Assembly (NCBI GenBank): GCA_910589055.1
Contig: CAJURN010000032.1
Coordinates: forward strand, 1 to 26,653
Length of the DNA: 26,653 nt
Reading direction: 5' to 3'
DNA from: an uncultured Muribaculaceae bacterium
Lineage (GTDB): Bacteria; Bacteroidota; Bacteroidia; Bacteroidales; Muribaculaceae
Both the position numbers and the translations under genes were made by a program. Each line of letters starts with the position of its first letter. Position 1 is the first letter of the stretch. A model generated the notes under the pieces. That model saw only the letters and a list, made by a program, of their open reading frames with translations, was not told where the DNA came from and did not search any database. Shown here one piece after another: positions 16,100 through 22,414 of the stretch.

Positions 16100-17854
16100 A
16101 TGAACCACAAATATATCAGCATACTCGGAGCTGTTGCCATAGCTCTCTCGGGCTGCAGTCTCGACCAGATGCCGCAGTCGTCGCTCAGCCCCGAAAATTC
16201 CTTCCGTACCGAAAACGAATTGCGCCTTTATATCAACGGCCTGCTGCCAATGATGTCAGGAGTCACCACCGAAACGGCCGATAACGGAGTGAGCAAGACT
16301 CTTCCCGCTTATATGACCGGATTGCGCAGCTCAACCATCAGTGCCGGAAGCTGGAGCTGGACCGACCTACGCAAAATCAATATTTTTTTCAAATATTCGC
16401 CAAACTGCGAAGATGAGGCCGTACGTCTCAAATACGAGGCCATGGCACGCTTCCTGCGAGCGAGATTCTATTACGACAAACTCAAGACTTTCGGCGGCGT
16501 TCCCTGGTGCGACATTGTGCTCGACGATGACAGCCCGGAACTGTACAATCCTCGCGACAGCCGTGAGCTGATTGCCGACAAGATTCTCGAGGACCTGGAT
16601 ATAGCCCTGCTGTCGCTGCCCGCCACAAAAAGCCTCAACACCATCACCTCCTGGAGCGCGCTTGCGTTGAAAAGCCGCTTTTGCCTTTTCGAGGGCACAT
16701 TCCGTAAATATCATGGAATCGACGGCTACGAACGTTTCCTGAACGAATGTGTCAGCGCATCCGAAGAACTGATAGCATCGGGAAAATTCCAGATTGACAT
16801 GACAGGCGGTCCCGAATATGCCTATCGTGATCTGTTTGCACAACCTGTCACCAACGACGCATCTTCAACAGAAGTTATCAATGCCGAAGCCTATAACTTC
16901 GGACTTGGACTGAAGCACGGATTCAACTACTCGCTGACGAATCCGGCCGGCAACCGCCTGGGCTTTGAGAAGACATTTGTCAACTCTTATCTTATGGCCG
17001 ACGGCTCGCGATTTACCGACCGCCCCGGTTATGCCACAATGACTTTCGGAGAGGAATTCAAAGACCGCGACCCGCGCATGAAGCAGACAATCGCAGGTCC
17101 GGGTTTCACGCGCGTTGGCGAAAGCGAGGCCGACACCGACAAACTCATCGAACTGTTCACACATTCTGTAACCGGTTATCTGCCCATCAAATATTTTACC
17201 TCGGAGATTTCCGACGCTCAGAACTCGAATGAGAACGACATCATAATCTACCGCTATGCCGAAGTCCTTCTCAACTACGCCGAGGCAAAGGCGGAACTTG
17301 GCGAGCTATCGCAGGATGATCTTGACCGCAGCATCAAGCTCATACGTGACCGTGTGGGTATGCCTTCAATCGACCTGAACGCTGCCAATGGTAATCCCGA
17401 CCCTTATCTGGCGGCGATGTATCCGGCGGTTGACGGAGCTGATAAAGGCGTGATTCTGGAAATACGGCGTGAGCGGCGCATCGAGCTTGCGATGGAAGGT
17501 CTGCGCTACGACGACATCATGCGGTGGAAGGCCGGTGCGCTGTTTGTGCCTCAGTTTCTGGGCGCATACTTTCCCGGCGAAGGTGGCTGTGACATCGACG
17601 GCGACGGAAGCAACGACGTGTATCTCTATATTGAGAACCGTCCGCCAACGCCACTGCTCCGCGGCGCGAAACCGCTTAAAATCGGACTCGACATATTCCT
17701 GAGCGACGGCGACAAGGGATACATGGTTGTCAATGCCGAGAAAGAGAAATCATGGAATGAGCAGCGCGATTACCTCGCACCCATACCGATGCGTTCGCTT
17801 GTGCTCAATCCTAATCTTGAACAAAATCCCGGTTGGGACGGCCCCGCCCGATAA
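16100..17854 (+). CDS. susD: SusD/RagB-like glycan-binding lipoprotein
   Basis: The gene encodes 584 residues. MNHKYISILGAVAIALSGC is a lipoprotein signal with Cys19 as lipidation site, followed by SLDQMPQSSLSPENSF, the usual SusD N-terminus. The first part contains the TPR-like helices (YEAMARFLRARFYYDKL, FGGVPW) and the C-terminal RagB/SusD domain ends in the family hallmark EIRRERRIELAMEGLRYDDI followed by MRWKAG. It sits on the cell surface as the lid of the SusC barrel and captures the glycan. The reading frame is open upstream to 15929, but that part overlaps SusC; the ATG at 16100 is set by the signal peptide. The SusC stop is 10 nt upstream, so the two are translationally linked as usual. 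Confidence 0.93.
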   Translation: MNHKYISILGAVAIALSGCSLDQMPQSSLSPENSFRTENELRLYINGLLPMMSGVTTETADNGVSKTLPAYMTGLRSSTISAGSWSWTDLRKINIFFKYSPNCEDEAVRLKYEAMARFLRARFYYDKLKTFGGVPWCDIVLDDDSPELYNPRDSRELIADKILEDLDIALLSLPATKSLNTITSWSALALKSRFCLFEGTFRKYHGIDGYERFLNECVSASEELIASGKFQIDMTGGPEYAYRDLFAQPVTNDASSTEVINAEAYNFGLGLKHGFNYSLTNPAGNRLGFEKTFVNSYLMADGSRFTDRPGYATMTFGEEFKDRDPRMKQTIAGPGFTRVGESEADTDKLIELFTHSVTGYLPIKYFTSEISDAQNSNENDIIIYRYAEVLLNYAEAKAELGELSQDDLDRSIKLIRDRVGMPSIDLNAANGNPDPYLAAMYPAVDGADKGVILEIRRERRIELAMEGLRYDDIMRWKAGALFVPQFLGAYFPGEGGCDIDGDGSNDVYLYIENRPPTPLLRGAKPLKIGLDIFLSDGDKGYMVVNAEKEKSWNEQRDYLAPIPMRSLVLNPNLEQNPGWDGPAR

Positions 17855-17866
17855 AATTGTAAAGTC

Positions 17867-19573
17867 ATGCGTAATTCAATAATTCTTACTATTTCACTCC
17901 TGCTCGCATCCGGAGCGGCAGCCGAGACGCTTTCAAACGGCGTGGTACTTCCCGATGTCTGGCCTCCGGATCCTGCATTGAATTTTGACCCGATGCCGCT
18001 TCCTTATCTTGGCGAAATGCGCCCGGATGTGATACCTGTCGACAACGGGCGTCAGCTCCTGGTGGATACTTTCCTGATTGAGAGCAGTTCCCTGCGCAGG
18101 GTGGCGCATCAACCGCGTAAGGTCGATTTCAATCCTGTGTTACGTCCTGAGACAGAACTTGAGATGGGTGTCTACGGCACTCCCGGCGCATCGGCCAAAG
18201 ATGGCGGCGTGTGGTGGGATCCCGCCGACGGTGTGTTCAAGATGTGGTACGAGGCCGGATGGCTCAATAAAATGGCTTATGCGGTCAGCAGCGACGGCAT
18301 ACATTGGACTCGTCCGCAACTCGACATAGTGCCGGGAACTAATGAGATTGTTCCCGACATAGTTGCCGACGCATCGACAGTGTGGCTCGACCATTTCACC
18401 GACCGTCCTGAAGAGCGGTTCAAAATGTTCCTGCGCTCGCCCAACAGCATCCCGGGAAGCAAGGAACGTTTCAACTACGGCAACTGCATGGTGTCGGCCG
18501 ACGGAATCCATTGGAGCACCCCGGCTCGTACAGGCCGTTGCGGCGACCGCTCTACCATTTTCTATAATCCGTTCCGCAAAGTGTGGGTGTACAGCCTTCG
18601 TAATGCAGGAAATGTCAACAACAGTGCCATAGGTCGCTATCGCCTGTATCATGAGTCGGCTGATTTCATGGAGGGTGCCGCATGGGACTACGACAGTCTG
18701 CGTTTCTGGTGCGGAGCCGATTATATGGATGCCGCCGACCCGTATATCGGTGACCGTCCGCAGCTTTACAATCTCTCGGCCACGCCCTACGAAAGCATCA
18801 TGCTCGCACTTCCGCAGATACATCTTGGACCGGACAACGCTGTGTGCAAGCAACGTGGCGTGCCGAAGATTACTGAGCTCAAAGTGGCTTATTCGCGCGA
18901 CGGCTTCCACTGGGACCGGTCCGACCGTGCGGAATTTATCTGTGCCGAGCGTCATCCCGGTGCATGGGACCGCGGATATGTCCAGTCGGTTGGCGGAATC
19001 TGTACCATTGTGGGCGACGAACTCTGGTTCTATTACATCGGTTTTTCGGGACGTGACGACCTCCGCAGCAATGTGTATGAGAAAAACGGCATGCACTTTG
19101 GCGGAAGTACCGGCATGGCCGTGATGCGCCGCGACGGATTTGTGTCGCACGAAGCCGACAGCTCCGGCGGCGAGTTGCTGACGCGCCCGATACGTTTTTC
19201 CGGAAAACATCTGTTCGTGAATGTCGATTGCGATGGCTCCGGAAGCATAGCCGCTGAAATCATCGGCGCTGACGGCAAGCCTGTTCCCGGATTCGAGCTG
19301 GATAAGTGCCGCCCTCTGAGTACCGACAGTACAATCGCACAACTTTCATGGAAAGGCAAGAAGAATCTCGCGGAACTCGCCGGACAAGCGGTGAGGATTC
19401 GTTTCAGACTCACCGACGGAGCCCTGTATTCATTCTGGATAAGTCCTTCTGAAGCCGGAGAGAGCCTCGGATTCAACGCTGCGGGCGGCCCGGGATTCAC
19501 CGGAGGAGTCGACACGGAAGGTGCTGCGGCCTATAAAGTTGCGAAATCATATCAAATCAATAAACACGATTAA
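17867..19573 (+). CDS. Secreted beta-propeller glycosidase-like protein
   Basis: The protein has 568 residues, with a signal peptide cleaved after about residue 19 (SGAAA/ETL) and no lipobox, so it is periplasmic or secreted. After a short NGVVLPDVWPP stretch comes GRQLLVDTFLIES, then repeated blade motifs: SSDGIHW, SADGIHW, SRDGFHW, GVFKMWYEAGW, CGDRSTIFYNPFRKVW and LWFYYIGF. These resemble the five-bladed propellers of GH32/GH43-like glycosidases and large uncharacterised planctomycete and Bacteroidota relatives. The last 130 residues (LFVNVDC to ALYSFWIS) look like a beta-sandwich. Two cysteines in WCGAD and CKQRGVPK recur in the paralogue at 22415-24841. The gene is 12 nt after SusD, so it is probably the principal enzyme of the locus. 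I cannot name a CAZy family or prove catalytic residues. Confidence 0.7.
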   Translation: MRNSIILTISLLLASGAAAETLSNGVVLPDVWPPDPALNFDPMPLPYLGEMRPDVIPVDNGRQLLVDTFLIESSSLRRVAHQPRKVDFNPVLRPETELEMGVYGTPGASAKDGGVWWDPADGVFKMWYEAGWLNKMAYAVSSDGIHWTRPQLDIVPGTNEIVPDIVADASTVWLDHFTDRPEERFKMFLRSPNSIPGSKERFNYGNCMVSADGIHWSTPARTGRCGDRSTIFYNPFRKVWVYSLRNAGNVNNSAIGRYRLYHESADFMEGAAWDYDSLRFWCGADYMDAADPYIGDRPQLYNLSATPYESIMLALPQIHLGPDNAVCKQRGVPKITELKVAYSRDGFHWDRSDRAEFICAERHPGAWDRGYVQSVGGICTIVGDELWFYYIGFSGRDDLRSNVYEKNGMHFGGSTGMAVMRRDGFVSHEADSSGGELLTRPIRFSGKHLFVNVDCDGSGSIAAEIIGADGKPVPGFELDKCRPLSTDSTIAQLSWKGKKNLAELAGQAVRIRFRLTDGALYSFWISPSEAGESLGFNAAGGPGFTGGVDTEGAAAYKVAKSYQINKHD

Positions 19574-19587
19574 AAAGAAATTCTGTT

Positions 19588-20517
19588 ATGTCCGAAAATA
19601 AAGTATTCACCGGGATAGTGACTCCAATGGTTACTACCTTCACCTCATCCGGCGATATCGACCGGGAAAGTTTGCGCAGGCTTGTCAATCATCTTGTCGA
19701 TGGCGGCGTCAGCGGCATATTCCTTATGGGAACCACCGGCGAGGGAGCCTCGATGACTGTCGGTATGCAGCAGGAACTCATACGGCTGGCCGTTGAGTAT
19801 ACCGCCGGGCGCACGAAAGTGCTTGTGCACGTGGCCGACAGTTGCCTTGAACGCAGTATCGCCCTTGGCAACTATGCTGCCGATTGCGGCGCCGACTACA
19901 TTGTGAGCGCTCTGCCGTTCTATTTCTCGCTTACTCAGGAGGAAATCTATAATTACTACGTACGGCTGGCCGAGGGTCTGCGTCTGCCGCTGTTCCTTTA
20001 CAACATTCCGGCTCAGACAAAGATGATGATGAATGTGGACACGGTGCTTCGGCTCGCAGCCCATCCAAACATCATCGGCATCAAGGACAGTTCCGGCAAC
20101 GGCACGTATTTCAATACCTTGCTTGCCGAGGTCAAGACGGCGTATCCGGATTTTGCGATAATGGTTGGTCCGGACGAGATGCTTGCCTCCACAATGGCCG
20201 TTGGCGGCGACGGTGGTGTCAATTCCGGCTCAAATCTTTTCCCGGCGCTGTATGTGGCCTTGTATGACGCATGCCGTCGCGCTGACCACCCTCGTATTGC
20301 GGCCTTGCAGGCAATTGTGATGAAGGTGTCGACATTGATTTATTCGGTCGACGGCTCGCCTGTAAGTTTCATGAAAGGATTGAAAGCAGCCATGGCTGCG
20401 GAAGGACTGATACGCAACAATGTGCTTGCGCCGCTTCGTCCGGTTTCGGCTGAGGCGTCGGATACGATTGCCGCAAATGTAAAAGTGATTAAGAAGTGTA
20501 TTGAGGAAGTGTTATGA
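19588..20517 (+). CDS. DapA/NanA-family pyruvate aldolase
   Basis: This is a cytoplasmic class I aldolase of 309 residues in the dihydrodipicolinate synthase / N-acetylneuraminate lyase superfamily. GTTGE (48-52), catalytic Tyr138 in LFLYNIP, and Schiff-base Lys166 in GIKDSSG are all present. The residues after YNIP are A-Q, whereas true DapA enzymes have an arginine there for the substrate carboxylate, so lysine biosynthesis is unlikely. PDEMLASTMAVGGDGG (195-210) aligns with the NanA segment that carries the Asp-Glu pair contacting sugar hydroxyls. It probably splits a 2-keto-3-deoxy sugar acid (sialic acid, Kdn, Kdo or a related acid) into pyruvate and an aldose. Its stop overlaps the start of the YhcH-family gene by 4 nt (ATGA), so the two are translationally coupled. 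The exact substrate is open. Confidence 0.85.
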   Translation: MSENKVFTGIVTPMVTTFTSSGDIDRESLRRLVNHLVDGGVSGIFLMGTTGEGASMTVGMQQELIRLAVEYTAGRTKVLVHVADSCLERSIALGNYAADCGADYIVSALPFYFSLTQEEIYNYYVRLAEGLRLPLFLYNIPAQTKMMMNVDTVLRLAAHPNIIGIKDSSGNGTYFNTLLAEVKTAYPDFAIMVGPDEMLASTMAVGGDGGVNSGSNLFPALYVALYDACRRADHPRIAALQAIVMKVSTLIYSVDGSPVSFMKGLKAAMAAEGLIRNNVLAPLRPVSAEASDTIAANVKVIKKCIEEVL

Positions 20518-21116
20518 AACGTACCGTAAAGTTTTTTGCAATAGCCATGGCAGCGATAATTACAGCGTCGTGCTCCGGCAACAGCCGTCATGACGGAGAG
20601 GAAGTCTCCCGGCCTTCTTTTACCCGTGGGGAATGTAGGGTGGTGCTGTCTCCGATATGCGACAGCACAAAGACCGCGGAACATATGCGGCAATATCCGG
20701 AACGTTGGAAAGCCGCTTTCGATTACCTTGCGGCATGCTGTGCCGACGAGCCGGTGCCCGGAGAGTATGAATTGCTTACGGACGGTGAGGTTTACGCCAT
20801 CGTGAGCGAATATGTTCCCCGCAATCCCGATTCGTGCCGGTTTGAGTCACACCGCCGTTACATTGACTTGCAATACATTGTAAGCGGCTGTGAGCGCATG
20901 GGCATCGCCACACCCGAGGAGCTTACAGTAGTAGAGCCTTATACCGACGATATTGAATTCTATTCCGCCGAAGGTGTCGCCGGGGCTGCTTACGCTGTGG
21001 CTGATTCGTCCTGCTTCATGACATTCTTCCCCGACGACCCCCATCGTCCGAGTATGGCGGTGGATTCTGCGGCTGCTGAGGCCGTGAAAAAGGTTGTTGT
21101 CAAAATCAAATATTAG
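20514..21116 (+). CDS. YhcH/YjgK/YiaL (DUF386) family lipoprotein, anomerase-like
   Basis: The gene encodes 200 residues. The domain is the YhcH beta-sandwich: FESHRRYIDLQYIVSGCE (110-127, with Glu111, His113, Asp118, Gln120), FFPDDPHRPSMAV (171-183, with His177) and a C-terminal VKKVVVKIKY strand. E. coli YhcH (NanQ) is reported as a metal-dependent anomerase that delivers open-chain sialic acid to the aldolase. Pairing with an overlapping aldolase gene fits that. What is odd is the N-terminus: MKRTVKFFAIAMAAIITASC is a lipoprotein signal with lipobox T-A-S-C (Cys20), whereas classical YhcH is cytosolic. Here the protein should be exported and membrane-anchored, away from the aldolase, perhaps opening the sugar acid for transport. 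About 20 linker residues separate Cys20 from the domain. Confidence 0.82.
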   Translation: MKRTVKFFAIAMAAIITASCSGNSRHDGEEVSRPSFTRGECRVVLSPICDSTKTAEHMRQYPERWKAAFDYLAACCADEPVPGEYELLTDGEVYAIVSEYVPRNPDSCRFESHRRYIDLQYIVSGCERMGIATPEELTVVEPYTDDIEFYSAEGVAGAAYAVADSSCFMTFFPDDPHRPSMAVDSAAAEAVKKVVVKIKY

Positions 21117-21122
21117 TCCGGC

Positions 21123-22400
21123 ATGAAAATCACTGAGCGAAAGTTCTATCCATGGCTTGTGGTGGCAATGCTTGCCGTAGTGTCTCTGCTGAACTACCTT
21201 GACCGTCAGATGCTCGCTACCATGAGGCCGTATATGATGGAGGACATCGAGGCATTGCGCGATGTGGCTAACTTCGGGCGGCTTATGGCGATATTCCTGT
21301 GGGTGTATGCACTGATGAGCCCCCTGTCGGGTGCTATTGCTGACCGCATCAACCGTAAGTGGCTGATTATATTCAGCCTTGGAGTATGGTCCACGGTGAC
21401 GCTTCTGATGGGCTACACCTACGACATCCGTACCCTCTATGTCCTGCGTGGCATAATGGGAATAAGTGAGGCTTTCTATATTCCGGCGGCATTGTCTTTG
21501 GTTGCCGATTACCACAACGGCCCCACCCGTTCAATCGCGGTCGGTGCGCTTACGTCGGGTATCTATCTCGGTCAGGCAATAGGCGGTTTCGGTGCCACGA
21601 TTTCGGCTCATGCCTCATGGCAATTCACATTTCATGTATTCGGCCTTATAGGAATAGCCTACGCTCTTGTGCTTGCGGTGCTACTTCATGAGAAAAAAGG
21701 TCATGGGGCGGTCGGGACAGCCGACAATGCCGCTCCGAATACCTCCGCACGTCGTCAAGGCTTGGCGATGCTCGTCCGGCACACAGCTTTCTGGGTCATG
21801 CTCTTTTACTTCTCGGCTCTGAATCTGCCGGGATGGGTGACGAAGAACTGGCTCCCGACAATGATGTGCGACACATTGGATATGAGCATGGATGTCGTGG
21901 GTCCCATGTGGACCGTGACGCTGGCGATGTCGTCATTTGCCGGAGTGTTTTTCGGCGGATGGCTATCGGACCGTTGGGTCAAGCGAACCTTGCGCGGGCG
22001 TGTCTTCACCTCCGCCACCGGGCTTGCAATGATTGTTCCGGCACTGCTGCTGATTCTTTTCTCGGGAAATCTCGGAGCCATCCTCGCCGGAGGAATCATT
22101 TTCGGTATCGGTTTCGGAATGTACGACACAAACAACATGCCCATCATCTGTCAGTTCTTTCCCTCGCGGAGCCGTGCAACCTGCTACGGTATAATGAACT
22201 TTACCGGCATAGCCGCAGGCGCATTGATAACCGAAGTGCTCGGCTATGCCATGCAGGGAGGTTATCAGACTTCGGTTTTCGCGGCCATGATTGTGGCTGT
22301 GGGAGCGTCGGTGCTGCTTGAGATATGCGTCATGCGTCCGCACACGGTTGATATGACCGACGAACTTCTTGAGGCAAGAGCTATTGAGGAACAGGCTTGA
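21123..22400 (+). CDS. MFS transporter, sugar-acid type
   Basis: The gene encodes 425 residues with about 12 hydrophobic segments in the inner membrane. The N-terminus LLNYLDRQMLATMRPYM is typical of the anion:cation/sugar-acid branch of the major facilitator superfamily (relatives of NanT, ExuT and similar carriers). The loop 2-3 signature is GAIADRINRKWLII, a variant of G-x-x-x-D-R-x-G-R. A second such loop, GGWLSDRWVKRTLRGR, follows the central cytoplasmic loop. It begins 6 nt after the YhcH-family gene. It should carry the sugar acid or pentose released in the periplasm into the cytoplasm for the aldolase and kinases. In ribose-utilisation loci the corresponding place is held by the permease RusT. 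Whether this one moves ribose, the acid or both cannot be decided. Confidence 0.85.
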   Translation: MKITERKFYPWLVVAMLAVVSLLNYLDRQMLATMRPYMMEDIEALRDVANFGRLMAIFLWVYALMSPLSGAIADRINRKWLIIFSLGVWSTVTLLMGYTYDIRTLYVLRGIMGISEAFYIPAALSLVADYHNGPTRSIAVGALTSGIYLGQAIGGFGATISAHASWQFTFHVFGLIGIAYALVLAVLLHEKKGHGAVGTADNAAPNTSARRQGLAMLVRHTAFWVMLFYFSALNLPGWVTKNWLPTMMCDTLDMSMDVVGPMWTVTLAMSSFAGVFFGGWLSDRWVKRTLRGRVFTSATGLAMIVPALLLILFSGNLGAILAGGIIFGIGFGMYDTNNMPIICQFFPSRSRATCYGIMNFTGIAAGALITEVLGYAMQGGYQTSVFAAMIVAVGASVLLEICVMRPHTVDMTDELLEARAIEEQA

Positions 22401-22414
22401 TAAAATTGAAAGAT

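Noticed and set aside
18140..19342. Long open frame of 400 codons on the minus strand
   Set aside because: It lies wholly inside the propeller gene, which has a signal peptide and a paralogue in the same window. The antisense frame is a by-product of GC-rich third positions and has no recognisable domain.
19588..20517. Housekeeping dihydrodipicolinate synthase (dapA)
   Set aside because: The carboxylate-binding arginine after YNxP is absent and the gene is coupled to a YhcH-family gene inside a sugar operon.
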